Of a stretch of 64,000 nucleotides of DNA, positions 44,411 through 53,288 are shown in pieces. Numbering within the stretch: position 1 is the stretch's first letter; every line of letters begins with the position of its first letter. Made by a program: the position numbers and the translations under genes. A model generated the notes under the pieces. The model saw nothing but the letters and a program-made list of their open reading frames with translations, was not told the origin of the DNA and did not search any database. Source of the stretch: Streptomyces zhaozhouensis (GTDB taxonomy: Bacteria > Actinomycetota > Actinomycetes > Streptomycetales > Streptomycetaceae); contig NZ_OCNE01000011.1 of assembly GCF_900230195.1 (NCBI RefSeq), forward strand, positions 124,001 through 188,000, in the 5' to 3' direction.

Positions 44411-46876
44411 CTAGGACTGCCGCGTTCCCCGGGCCGCGTCGAGGGCGTAGACGCAGTGGTCCTTGCTACAGGCGAAGACCATCCCGTTCGCGGCCGCCGG
44501 GGTGCCGGTGATCGCGCCGCCGGTCTCCAGCTTCCAGCTGAGCCGGCCGCTCACCGCGTCCAGCGTGTACAGGCAGTGGTCCTCCGAGCCGAAGTGCAGC
44601 CGGCCGTCCCGCACCACGGGCGCGCCGACGATGGACTCCCCGGCGGCGAACCGCCAGCGCGGGGTGCCGCTGACCGCGTCCAGCGTGTACATCGCGGTGC
44701 CGCTGCCCAGGTGGACCAGCCCGTCGGAGACCAGCACCGGCTCCGTCGACTGCCGCGCCTCGGTGGCGATCCGCCAACGGTCGTCGCCGGTCGCCAGGTC
44801 CAGGGCGTAGACCGTGCCCAGGTAGTCCGTGAAGTAGACGCCCGCGTCCCGGCCGCCCGCCGGCTGGTACGTCGGCGAGCAGAGGATCGCGGCGGGCGCG
44901 TCGAAGCGCCAGCGCTCGGCGCCCGACGCGGCGTCCAGCGCCAGCACCCGGGAGCCGGCGCAGACGTACACCGTCCCGTCGTCGGCCGGTGTCACCCGGA
45001 CGGGTACCCCGCCGGTCACCGAGGTGTCACCCACCGGGTAGCGCCACAGCTCCGCGCCGGTGCGCGCCTGGAGGACGTAGAGCTGCCCCTCGCCCCAGGC
45101 GTAGACCACGCCGTCCCGCATCACGGGCACCGCGTCCTGCGTCTCGAAGTCGCTCTGCCCGCCGGTCAGCTCCCACAGCTGCTCGCCGGTCCCCGCCTCC
45201 CAGGCGGTGACCAGGCCGCCACGCGAGGCGGTGAGCACCGTGCCGCGCTCGGCGCGCAGCCCGTAGATCCATCCGTCGGTGCCGACCCGCCAGCGGTCGG
45301 TGCCGTCGGAGGCGTCCAACGCGAACAGGCTCGGGCCGTCGGAGGCGAGCACCAGACCGCCGTCCACCGCCATCGACCAGGCGACCTCCCGGGTGCGGAA
45401 GCGCCGCCGGCCGCTGGCCACGTCCAGCGCGTGCACCTCCAGGGAGGTGACGTAGAGCGCGCCGCCGTAGACCGTGGGCGACCCCCAGAGGTCGTTGCTC
45501 ATCCGGAAGCGCCAGGGCCGCCAGCGCGGAGCGGCGCCGGCCTCCTGGCCGCCGGCCTCCTGCCCGCCCGCCGCGTGGTCGGCCGTCGCGCCCGACTGGT
45601 GCATCTGGCCCGGGTGCGCCGTGTTGGGGCTGGGAACGGCCGCCTGCTGGTGGGCCGTCGGCGGTCTGCCCCACTCCTGCGGCTGCTGGCGCCGCTGCTC
45701 GGCCGCCGGCGGAGGCGGCTGCGCGGCCCCCGACGGCTGCCGCACGACCGGCGGACCGGTCGGCGGGCTGTCGTGCGTCGACGGCGGGGGCGTGCTCGGC
45801 GGCGGGGGCGGCGGCATCGACGGCATCGGCGGCGCGTAGGAACGCGGCGCCGCCCCGGACGACTGCGGCTCCGGCCGCGCCTGCGAGGGCGGCGGCGGGG
45901 ACGGCGGCGCCTGCCCGCCGGTGGGGCCCGGCGGCGGGGGCGCGTCCGCGCCGCTCCACGGCTGCTGCCGGGGCGCGCCGCCCGGCCGGCCCCGACGGGC
46001 CTCGATCATGGCGACGGCGTCCGGCGGCAACCAGGCCGAGGCGCTGCCGCCGTCGTCGCCGGCGGCGAAGAGGTAGGGCGCCAACTGGGCCTGGAGGTCG
46101 GCCGGCGAGGGCCGGTCCTCCGGCTTGTGCTCCATCAGCGACTCGATCAACGGCCGCAGCTCGTCCGGCAGTCCGGCGAGGTCGGGGCGCTCGCGCAGCA
46201 GCATGAAGACCGTCTCCACCGGGTTCCCCCCGTGGTACGGCGGGTGGCCGGTGGCCGCGAAGACCAGGGTGGAGGCGAGCGAGAAGACGTCGCTCGCGCC
46301 GTTGACCGAGCGGGAGTCCTTGGCCTGCTCGGGAGACATGTACGCCGGGGTGCCGACCGCGACGTTGGTCATGGTGAGGCGGGTGTTGGAGACGCCGGAG
46401 GCGATGCCGAAGTCGATCACCCGGGGGCCGTCCTCGACGACCAGCACGTTGGAGGGCTTCAGGTCGCGGTGGACCAGGCCGGCGCCGTGGATGGACTGGA
46501 GCGCCTCGGCGATGCCGGCGGCCAGCCAGCGCACCGACTGGGCGGGCAGCGGCCCGCAGTCGGTGACGATCTCCTCCAGGGAGGGCGCGGGCACGTAGGC
46601 GGTCGCCAGCCAGGGAACGGCGGCGCGCGGGTCGGCGTCCACCACGGCGGCCGTGTAGAAGCCGCTGACGGCGCGGGCCGCCTCCACCTCCCTGGTGAAG
46701 CGCACGCGGAACAGCTGGTCCTCGGCAAGCTCGCTGCGCACGGTCTTGATCGCCACCCGCCGGCCCGAGGCCGAACGGGCCAGGTACACCAGTCCCATGC
46801 CGCCGGCGCCCAGCCGTCCGAGCACCTCGAACGGCCCGATCCGCCGGGGATCGTGCTGCGTCAGCTGCCCCACCAT
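44411..46876 (-). CDS. afsK: AfsK, Ser/Thr protein kinase with PQQ-type beta-propeller
   Basis: An 821-residue protein. The start MVGQLTQHDPRRIGPFEVLG matches S. coelicolor AfsK closely. The kinase domain (about 15-275) has LGAGGMG, VAIK, HRDLKPSN, DFG and the activation loop TRLTMTNVAVGTPAYMSPEQ, whose Thr is the AfsK autophosphorylation site. A proline-rich linker (about 300-430) leads to a C-terminal propeller of 8-9 repeats of the LYALDAxSGxxRW type. AfsK phosphorylates AfsR and polar-growth proteins. GGAGGTGG lies upstream of ATG 46876. It is the kinase for the AfsR encoded about 8.5 kb away. Confidence 0.93.
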   Translation of the reverse strand: MVGQLTQHDPRRIGPFEVLGRLGAGGMGLVYLARSASGRRVAIKTVRSELAEDQLFRVRFTREVEAARAVSGFYTAAVVDADPRAAVPWLATAYVPAPSLEEIVTDCGPLPAQSVRWLAAGIAEALQSIHGAGLVHRDLKPSNVLVVEDGPRVIDFGIASGVSNTRLTMTNVAVGTPAYMSPEQAKDSRSVNGASDVFSLASTLVFAATGHPPYHGGNPVETVFMLLRERPDLAGLPDELRPLIESLMEHKPEDRPSPADLQAQLAPYLFAAGDDGGSASAWLPPDAVAMIEARRGRPGGAPRQQPWSGADAPPPPGPTGGQAPPSPPPPSQARPEPQSSGAAPRSYAPPMPSMPPPPPPSTPPPSTHDSPPTGPPVVRQPSGAAQPPPPAAEQRRQQPQEWGRPPTAHQQAAVPSPNTAHPGQMHQSGATADHAAGGQEAGGQEAGAAPRWRPWRFRMSNDLWGSPTVYGGALYVTSLEVHALDVASGRRRFRTREVAWSMAVDGGLVLASDGPSLFALDASDGTDRWRVGTDGWIYGLRAERGTVLTASRGGLVTAWEAGTGEQLWELTGGQSDFETQDAVPVMRDGVVYAWGEGQLYVLQARTGAELWRYPVGDTSVTGGVPVRVTPADDGTVYVCAGSRVLALDAASGAERWRFDAPAAILCSPTYQPAGGRDAGVYFTDYLGTVYALDLATGDDRWRIATEARQSTEPVLVSDGLVHLGSGTAMYTLDAVSGTPRWRFAAGESIVGAPVVRDGRLHFGSEDHCLYTLDAVSGRLSWKLETGGAITGTPAAANGMVFACSKDHCVYALDAARGTRQS

Positions 46877-47245
46877 GTGCTTGCCACCTCCCCGTCTGGG
46901 CGCTTGCGTGTCCCGCCCCCCTCGCAGCATCTCATTGCCATGGGACAGGGGCGGCCTTCCGAGACGATTCTTCCCCCCGACACTGACAGAGACGAACGCG
47001 GGGCGCGGGTGATCCCGACCGCCCTCGACGGCGAACACCCCGGGGGCACGGGGGACCCGACGGGCCGTCGCCGCGGGCCGGATGTGGCGGGTCGCACACG
47101 GGGACGGCCCGGGTGTGGTACGGCCCGCGTCCCGAAGCCCCACCCGGGGCTTCCGGACGGCCGCGTGCGCCGGAGGCTCCCGGGGGATTCCCCATTCGGA
47201 TGCGATCAAATCGCGCCGAGTTCACGCGTCGATAAGCTGACTGGC
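46877..47245. promoter_or_regulatory. Divergent region between afsK and tetR-type gene
   Basis: 369 bases with no convincing gene. It must hold both promoters. Near the right end GATAAGCT (47231-47238) just before ATG 47246 may be a -10 for a very short leader; the afsK ribosome-binding site is at the left end. No clear palindrome was found. Confidence 0.45.
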
Positions 47246-47893
47246 ATGACAGGAAAGGTAACGACCGTTGACGGCCGGGTCGCCGGCCGACGCGGTCAGG
47301 CGACGCGGCAGAAGCTCCTCGACTGCCTGGCGAAAATGCTCTCCGGCTCCCCGTACCGAGACGTCAAAGTGATCGACGTAGCACGCAAAGCGGGCACCTC
47401 GCCGGCCACTTTCTACCAGTATTTCCCAGATGTCGAGGCCGCAGTGCTCGAACTGGCCGAGGAGACGGTGCGGGAGTCCGCCGCGCTCTCCGAGCTGGTC
47501 ACGGGGCGCTCGTGGACCGGCAAGGCGGGCGCCGCGACGGCGGACAAGCTCGTCGACGGGGTGCTCGCCTTCTGGCGCAAACACGACGCCATCCTCCGGG
47601 TGATCGAACTCGGCGCCGCCGAGGGCGACCGGCGTTTCGTCCGGATCAGGACCCGGGTGCAGGGCGCGCTGGTCAAGCCGTTGACCGAGGCGGCCGAGAG
47701 CCAGTTGGGACGCGGCCGGGCCAAGCCCCCGGCATCGCCCGCCGCGTTGGCCGGCTCGCTGGTCACGATGCTGGGCGCGGTCTCCGCGCAGTCCAAGAGC
47801 CTCCAGTCGTTGGGCGCCAAGCAGTCGGAACTGAAGCCGGCACTCTCCCTGTTGGTGCATCTCGGAGTCACGGGTCGCAAGCCGACCAAGTGA
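47246..47893 (+). CDS. TetR-family transcriptional regulator
   Basis: A 215-residue protein. The N-terminal helix-turn-helix is VIDVARKAGTSPATFYQYFP (about residues 43-62), the classic TetR pattern. The C-terminal ligand domain is helical with no further clue. It is divergent from afsK, an arrangement I recall in S. coelicolor, and precedes a flavin monooxygenase that it may regulate. Confidence 0.88.
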   Translation: MTGKVTTVDGRVAGRRGQATRQKLLDCLAKMLSGSPYRDVKVIDVARKAGTSPATFYQYFPDVEAAVLELAEETVRESAALSELVTGRSWTGKAGAATADKLVDGVLAFWRKHDAILRVIELGAAEGDRRFVRIRTRVQGALVKPLTEAAESQLGRGRAKPPASPAALAGSLVTMLGAVSAQSKSLQSLGAKQSELKPALSLLVHLGVTGRKPTK

Positions 47894-48036
47894 GGGAACG
47901 GGCGGCGCCGCCCGGCCCCTGTCTCCGGGACGGCGCGTCCCGCCCCTCTCCGCGCGCCGGCGCGCGAAGCCGGCCGACCAACGATCAGGCGTGTTCCGGC
48001 GCCCAGGCCCTCTGCTGGTGAACGGGCCGGCTGCGT

Positions 48037-49218
48037 ATGCTCCTGACCATGCCGAACCCGCCCGCACCCTCGGAGTCCACCGCCCCCGTGCATGTCATCG
48101 GGGCAGGCCCGGGAGGGCTCGCCACCGCGGCCGCCCTGGCCCGACGCGGCGTTCGCGCCGTGGTCGTCGAGAAGTCCCCGGACGTGGGCGCCAGTTGGCG
48201 CGGCCACTATGACCGTCTGCGGCTGCACACCACCCGCCGCTGGTCGTCACTGCCCGGACTGCCCCTCCCCAGGTCGGCGGGCCGCTGGGTGGCGCGGGAC
48301 GACTTCGTGGCCTACCTGGAGGAGTACGCCCGCCACCACCGGCTCGATCTCGCCGCGGGCGTCGAGGTGTTCCGAATAGAACGGGCGGCGGAGACCGGCG
48401 ACTGGTCGCTCACCGCGACCGGCGGACGCCGACTGCGCGCCTCCGCCGTGGTGGTGGCCACCGGGTTCAACCACACGCCGCACGTGCCCGACTGGCCGGG
48501 CGCCGGCGGCTTCGCGGGCGAGCTGATCCACGCCCGCTCCTACCGCGCGCCCGAGCCCTACCGCGACCGGGACGTGCTGGTCGTCGGCACGGGCAACACC
48601 GGCGCCGAGATAGCCGCCGAACTCGCCGCCTCCGGCGCGGGCAACGTCTGGCTCGCGGTCCGCACCCCGCCGCACATCATGCGCCGCGCCACCCTCGGCT
48701 GGCCCTCCCAGGCCAGCGCCATCCTCTGCCGCCGGCTTCCCGTCGGCCTGGTGGACCGCGGGGCCCGCCTGCTGGCCCGCACCCTGCCCGACCTGGCCCC
48801 CCACGGCCTGCCGCGCCCCGAGGCCGGCCTCTACACGCGCGTGCGGCAGGGCGCCATTCCCGTGCTCGACCGCGGCCTGGTGCGCGCGGTGAAGCGGGGC
48901 CGGGTGCGACCGGTCGCCGCGCTGACCGCCTTCGAGGGCGAACGGGCGCTGCTCGCCGACGGTTCCGAGCTGCGCCCCGACGTGGTGATCGCGGCCACGG
49001 GCTACCGGCGCGGGCTCGAACCGCTGGTCGGGCACCTGGGGCTGCTGGACGGCTCCGGCCGGCCGCTGGTGCACGGCAAGCAGTCCCACCCGGCCGCGCC
49101 GGGGCTGCACTTCATCGGCTACACGAACCCGATCAGCGGCACCCTCCGCGAACTCGGCCACGACGCCCCGAAGATAGCGGCCGCCGTGGCCGACCACGTG
49201 ACCTCGCCCCGACGCTGA
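48037..49218 (+). CDS. Flavin-containing monooxygenase-like protein
   Basis: A 393-residue protein from ATG 48037 (ATG 48049 is a second option). The FAD motif is VIGAGPGGLATAAALARRG, the NADPH motif VVGTGNTGAEIAAELAASG, and an ATGFNHTPHVP segment marks the FMO/Baeyer-Villiger-like family. It is related to YUCCA-type and CzcO-type proteins. Substrate unknown. No signal peptide. It lies 143 bases downstream of the TetR gene. Confidence 0.85.
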   Translation: MLLTMPNPPAPSESTAPVHVIGAGPGGLATAAALARRGVRAVVVEKSPDVGASWRGHYDRLRLHTTRRWSSLPGLPLPRSAGRWVARDDFVAYLEEYARHHRLDLAAGVEVFRIERAAETGDWSLTATGGRRLRASAVVVATGFNHTPHVPDWPGAGGFAGELIHARSYRAPEPYRDRDVLVVGTGNTGAEIAAELAASGAGNVWLAVRTPPHIMRRATLGWPSQASAILCRRLPVGLVDRGARLLARTLPDLAPHGLPRPEAGLYTRVRQGAIPVLDRGLVRAVKRGRVRPVAALTAFEGERALLADGSELRPDVVIAATGYRRGLEPLVGHLGLLDGSGRPLVHGKQSHPAAPGLHFIGYTNPISGTLRELGHDAPKIAAAVADHVTSPRR

Positions 49219-49286
49219 CCCCTGCCGGGGGCGTCCCGGCCGACACCCCACCCGGACCGGTCACGCACCCGGTCGGCCAACCCCCG

Positions 49287-49683
49287 CCACAAACGCACCG
49301 CGCCCCCAAGCCGCCCACCGGCGGAACAGGGGCGCGAGGAACTGCGCGAGCAACCACCCACCAAGGCAAGGACGACCACCCACCCAAGCCACGAAACTCC
49401 GCAGTCGACAAACCCCCTCCACAAACGCACCGCGCCCCCAAGCCGCCCACCGGCGGAACAGGGGCGCGAGGAACTGCGCGAGCAACCACCCACCAAGGCA
49501 AGGACGACCACCCACCCAAGCCACGAAACTCCGCAGTCGACAAACCCCCGCCACAAACGCACCGCGCCCCCCAAGCCGCCCACCGGCGGAACAGGGGCGC
49601 GAGGAACTGCGCGAGCAACCACCCACCAAGGCAAGGACGACCACCCACCCAAGCCACGAAACTCCGCAGTCGACAAACCCCCT
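49287..49683. repeat. Three tandem copies of a 132-bp unit
   Basis: Copies start at 49287, 49419 and 49551, all beginning CCACAAACGCACCGCGCC, and are almost identical (the third has one extra C). The core ACAGGGGCGCGAGGAACTGC is the widespread Streptomyces intergenic element. Open frames across it are periodic by-products. The rest of 49219-49846 holds no convincing gene. Confidence 0.92.
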
Positions 49684-49846
49684 CCCCGCCAGGAGGAGGG
49701 GGCCCGTCGGGTGGTCCGCACTCGCCGAGGGCTCCGGCCTCCGGCCGGCCTCGGCGTCCCCTCGCGGCGCTCCACCCGCGTCCGTTCGAGCCGGCCTCCA
49801 CGGCCGAACGGAACCCTTCAAAGGGTCATCAAGCCAATACGGGACG

Positions 49847-50338
49847 TCAATACCTGGCTGGAACCCTGCGCCCCGTCCACGGGGCGCCGTCGGGGGGTTG
49901 ACGCGAGGGCGAGCAGTCCAACTCGCACCAGACGCGCTTGCCGTCGCCCTCCCGCTGCCATCCCCAGCGCGCGGCGAGGATCTCGATCAGCTCAAGGCCG
50001 CGTCCGCCGGTGTCGCAGTGAGTCGCCTGCCGTGGCAGCGGCGCGACGGCGCTGCCGTCCACCACTTCGAGCCGCACCGGCGCGCCGGCGCATCCCCGTT
50101 CCGCTCTGGACGCCTCCGGGCTCCGCACCGCCAACCGCAGCAGTGCCGGACGGCCGGTGTGCACCACCGCGTTGGTCACCAGCTCGGAAACCAACAACAC
50201 CACCGTGTCTCCCGGGGTCGCGTCGGGACAGGCCGGGCAGGGCCGTCCACGACCGATCTGCGCCCGCGCCCAGCGGCGCGCGCGGGCCACCTCCGAGGAC
50301 TCGGGGGCCACCTCCAACTGTCTTTCCAGCTCCTGCAC
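49847..50338 (-). CDS. Anti-sigma regulatory ATP-binding protein (RsbW/SpoIIAB-like)
   Basis: A 163-residue protein from GTG 50338 (an in-frame stop lies just upstream). HATPase motifs: N-box LVSELVTNAVVHT, then VRLEVVDGS and GGRGLELIEILAARWGW. Such proteins phosphorylate STAS antagonists or hold sigma factors. The STAS gene upstream on the same strand is the natural partner. The C-terminal PSRQPPDGAPW tail looks disordered. Confidence 0.85.
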   Translation of the reverse strand: MQELERQLEVAPESSEVARARRWARAQIGRGRPCPACPDATPGDTVVLLVSELVTNAVVHTGRPALLRLAVRSPEASRAERGCAGAPVRLEVVDGSAVAPLPRQATHCDTGGRGLELIEILAARWGWQREGDGKRVWCELDCSPSRQPPDGAPWTGRRVPARY

Positions 50339-50663
50339 CGTTCACACCATCCGAACCGCCGGACAAAACACCTCACACCGAGGCACAACCCCAGCTCAGG
50401 ACAGCATGATTGACGGGCGAGTCGGACAACAAGCGCTTCCGGAATAATCCGGCGCAAAGGAGTAAGCCGCGGGGTGACTGTGCGAGCCCTGAAACGTTCG
50501 CTCGAACAGGAGTAAGGCAAGGCTCATCAGGGTGATTTCAAGAGCACGATTTCGAAAGCACGAACGCGAGAGCACGATCCCGAACCCACAAAGCAAACCC
50601 GCGCCACCCACCACCCACCACCGGTAACCCGCCACCGGCCTCCCCGAAAGCCCAGCGGCAGCG
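50339..50663. promoter_or_regulatory. Intergenic region with three 14-bp direct repeats
   Basis: It lies between two minus-strand genes. AGCACGA recurs at 50544, 50558 and 50572, giving three 14-base units (AGCACGATTTCGAA, AGCACGAACGCGAG, AGCACGATCCCGAA). This stretch is less GC-rich than its surroundings. Probably the promoter region of the anti-sigma kinase gene to the left. Confidence 0.5.
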
Positions 50664-51041
50664 TCACGCGCTGAGCTGCGCGTCGGTCCCGCCGACGGCG
50701 GAGGCCAGGTCGGGGTGGCAGTCGAAGAGCCGGCGCACGCCGAGCGCGGCGAGCACCCGGTTGACGTGGGAGCCGTCCTCGGCGCCCCTGGCCGGCAGGA
50801 TCAGCCGCAACTCCCCCGCGCAGGACCGCATCAGCCGGCGGGCGCCGACGAGGACACCGACGCCGCTGGAGTCGCAGAAGAGCACCTCGGAGAGGTCGAG
50901 CACCACCCGCCGTCTGCCGTCGGCCACCGCGTCGTGAACGCGCTGTCGCACGGTAGGCGATGTCGCCAGGTCGAGCTCACCGACGACGCGCAGCACGGTC
51001 CACTCCCCCCGCTGCTCCGCCCGCACCGTGAGAGCCGTCAT
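50664..51041 (-). CDS. STAS-domain anti-sigma factor antagonist
   Basis: A 125-residue protein from ATG 51041 (AAGGA 6 bases upstream; GTG 51044 is adjacent). STAS features: VGELDLATSPTVRQRV, then LDLSEVLFCDSSGVGVLVGA with the phosphorylatable Ser in DSSG. It would bind an anti-sigma kinase, plausibly the one at 49847-50338, and release a sigma factor when dephosphorylated. Confidence 0.9.
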   Translation of the reverse strand: MTALTVRAEQRGEWTVLRVVGELDLATSPTVRQRVHDAVADGRRRVVLDLSEVLFCDSSGVGVLVGARRLMRSCAGELRLILPARGAEDGSHVNRVLAALGVRRLFDCHPDLASAVGGTDAQLSA

Positions 51042-51319
51042 CACGCGTCCTTCCCTGCTCGCCGACCTGTCCCCATCGCACTCCTTCTACGCGACCTGCC
51101 CACTTTCCCGACGGGCACGCGTCACCATCCGTGTCCGGCCGTCGCCGCTCCGGTCATCCGGCCACCGTACGCCGGGTGCGGGCGGCGGATTCGTGGGCGC
51201 TCCCGGGCCGCGCCCCACAGGGCTCCTCGCGCGGGGGAGCGCCGGGACAGCACCGCACACTACATTTGACGTCGGCGAGGTGCCTGAGGTTGTCGGCGGG
51301 CGGACGAAATGGGGGCCGA

Positions 51320-51889
51320 ATGGCGCACGAGACGCCGCCACACTGGGACCGGAACATGCGGGAGCGGCTGCGCCGGGGCGAGGCCGCGGCCCTGGCCGAG
51401 CTGTACGACCGTTTCGCCTCACTCGCCTACGGCATAGCCCAGCGGGTGCTCGACGACGAGACCGCGACCGGCCAGGTGACCCGCGAGGTCTTCGCCACCA
51501 TCTGGGAGTCCCCGGACCGCTTCGACCCCCGCCAGTCCACGATGCGCGCCTGGATCGCCGGGCAGGCGCACCAGCTCGCGGTGAGCAGGCTCCGCCAGCG
51601 CGCCGCCGGGCCGGAGACCCACGCGCAGGTGCGCGCGGCGGCCACGGCCGCCAGGGCCGACTACATCGTGACGGCGATGCCCGCCCCGCTGCGCGAGGCG
51701 CTGGAACTGACCCGCTTCCAACGGCAGGACTACCGACAGATGGCCGAGCGGCTCGGCATCAACGAGAACGAGGCCAGGCGTCGGCTGCGGCTGGGGCTCC
51801 AACTGCTGTCGTCGGCCGCCCGGTACGGGGCCGAGAGCGCGGAGGCGCCCGAGCAACCGGCGCACGCGAGGGAGCGGGAGACACGGTGA
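51320..51889 (+). CDS. ECF-type RNA polymerase sigma factor
   Basis: A 189-residue protein from ATG 51320. The sigma-2 region is ELYDRFASLAYGIAQRVL through EVFATIWESPDRFDP, and sigma-4 is LREALELTRFQRQDYRQMAE then RLGINENEARRRLRLGL. Domain 4 is somewhat degenerate. The stop overlaps the anti-sigma gene (GTGA). Divergent from the STAS gene. Confidence 0.85.
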   Translation: MAHETPPHWDRNMRERLRRGEAAALAELYDRFASLAYGIAQRVLDDETATGQVTREVFATIWESPDRFDPRQSTMRAWIAGQAHQLAVSRLRQRAAGPETHAQVRAAATAARADYIVTAMPAPLREALELTRFQRQDYRQMAERLGINENEARRRLRLGLQLLSSAARYGAESAEAPEQPAHARERETR

Positions 51890-53247
51890 GCGCCCCTCGG
51901 CCCGGTGGGCGGTCACCGAACGGCGCCGGCGCGCCCGGCGCTTCCGACGAGCCCTGGGAGGCGGAGGCGCCCGGGAGCGAGGCCGCGCGGGTCCCGAGAC
52001 CGCGCCGAGGAGAGGCCGAAGTGGCGGGGAACCCCGAGGACCACCGGCGGGACGCGGAGCACCGGGGGAGCGGGCCGACGTCCCCGACCCACGAACAGGT
52101 GACGGCGCTGCTGGGCGCCTGGGCCCTGGTGGCCTGCTCCGTCGAGGAGTCGGCGCTGGTGGAGCGGCATCTCGCCGACTGCGCGGCCTGCGCGGACGAG
52201 GCGGCCCGGCTGTCGGACGCGGCGATGCTGCTGGAGCCGCGCGGGGGCCTGGACCTGGCCCCCGAGCTGCGGGCCGAGGTGCTGGAGGGCTGTCTGGCCA
52301 GGCGGCCGGCGCGGCTCCCGGTGCCGTCGTGGGCGGCGCCGCTGGACGCGGAGGCGGCGAGACTGGACGCGTTGCTCCAGGACATGGCCGACGAGGAGTG
52401 GCTGACCGAGGTGCGGCTGCGCTGGTTCGAGGACGACGTGGAGCGCGGGCAGACCACCACGGTCGGCGGCGTGCTGGATCATCTGCGGGCACTGGACGGG
52501 CTGTTGGCGGGGCTGATGGGGCTGCCCGACCCGTTGGCCGGGCTGCCGGGGCTCGCCGAGCCGGACGACCCGGCCGCCCGCACGCTGGCGGCGTGGTCCC
52601 TCGCCGGCCGCGGTGGCCCGGAGGCCGCGGGGGACGGCACCGCGTCCCGGGAGCCGTGGCGTTCCCAGACCAGGGCGCTGGTCTGGGCGGCCTCGCGCAC
52701 GGGCGGACGGATGGGCGAACGGCGGGTGCCGGGCGCGCTCGGCGACCCGGGGCGGCTGCCGGCCGTGGGCGGCGCGTGGTCGCTCTCCGATCTGTATCTG
52801 GAGCGGGCGTTCGCCTGCTACACGCACGCCGGGGACATCGCCCACGCCGTCGAGTACCCGTACGAGCCGCCGCTGCCGCCCCATCTGCGGCTGCTGGTCG
52901 ACCTGACGGCGCGCAGACTTCCCGGCAGCGTCGCCGGCCGCAGAAGAGCCGGGCTGGCCAGGTCGGCGGCCCGGCTGACCACGGCCGGTTCGCCGGGGCG
53001 CACGCTGCACCTGGAGGTGGAGGGCGCGGGCGGCGGCGACTGGTTCATCCCGCTGGACTCGCCGGTGGCCGCCATCAGCCGCACGGCGGCGCGCGGGGCG
53101 GTGGCCCATGTCGCCCTGGACGACGTGGTCTTCTGCCAGTTGGCGGCCGGCCGGATCGCCCCCGACGAGGCGGCCTCGGGGGCCGAGGGCGATCCGGACA
53201 TCATCCACGACGTGCTGGCGGCCGCGGCGGGGCTGTCCCGGATGTGA
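51886..53247 (+). CDS. Putative zinc-finger anti-sigma factor with MDMPI-like C-terminal domain
   Basis: A 453-residue protein from GTG 51886. After a low-complexity lead, residues about 65-105 hold a zinc anti-sigma-like motif: ERHLADCAACADEAARL (H-x3-C-x2-C), preceded by a further Cys. Residues about 155-300 resemble the mycothiol-dependent maleylpyruvate isomerase N-domain (DALLQDMADEEWLTEVRLRW, VGGVLDHLRALDGLL). There is no membrane span, so it would be a soluble anti-sigma factor, and the helical C-domain may sense a thiol or metal state (inference). Confidence 0.75.
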   Translation: MSAPRPGGRSPNGAGAPGASDEPWEAEAPGSEAARVPRPRRGEAEVAGNPEDHRRDAEHRGSGPTSPTHEQVTALLGAWALVACSVEESALVERHLADCAACADEAARLSDAAMLLEPRGGLDLAPELRAEVLEGCLARRPARLPVPSWAAPLDAEAARLDALLQDMADEEWLTEVRLRWFEDDVERGQTTTVGGVLDHLRALDGLLAGLMGLPDPLAGLPGLAEPDDPAARTLAAWSLAGRGGPEAAGDGTASREPWRSQTRALVWAASRTGGRMGERRVPGALGDPGRLPAVGGAWSLSDLYLERAFACYTHAGDIAHAVEYPYEPPLPPHLRLLVDLTARRLPGSVAGRRRAGLARSAARLTTAGSPGRTLHLEVEGAGGGDWFIPLDSPVAAISRTAARGAVAHVALDDVVFCQLAAGRIAPDEAASGAEGDPDIIHDVLAAAAGLSRM

Positions 53248-53288
53248 ACGGGCCGCCCCGGCTGTGCGCGGTCGGGCGCCCTTCGCGG

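Noticed and set aside
44357..47893. Very long plus-strand frame antisense to afsK, running into the TetR gene
   Set aside because: A high-GC artefact: afsK on the other strand has full kinase and propeller motifs. Only the part from 47246 (TetR) is real.
49133..49821. Three overlapping minus-strand frames with repeated STAEFRGLGGWSSLPWW segments
   Set aside because: They are translations of the 132-bp tandem DNA repeat, whose unit is a multiple of 3, so all frames stay open. No ribosome-binding site or homologous family is evident.
50396..50635. Short minus-strand frame with a hydrophobic start in the anti-sigma intergenic region
   Set aside because: No ribosome-binding site, odd composition, and it covers the promoter and direct repeats of the neighbouring gene.
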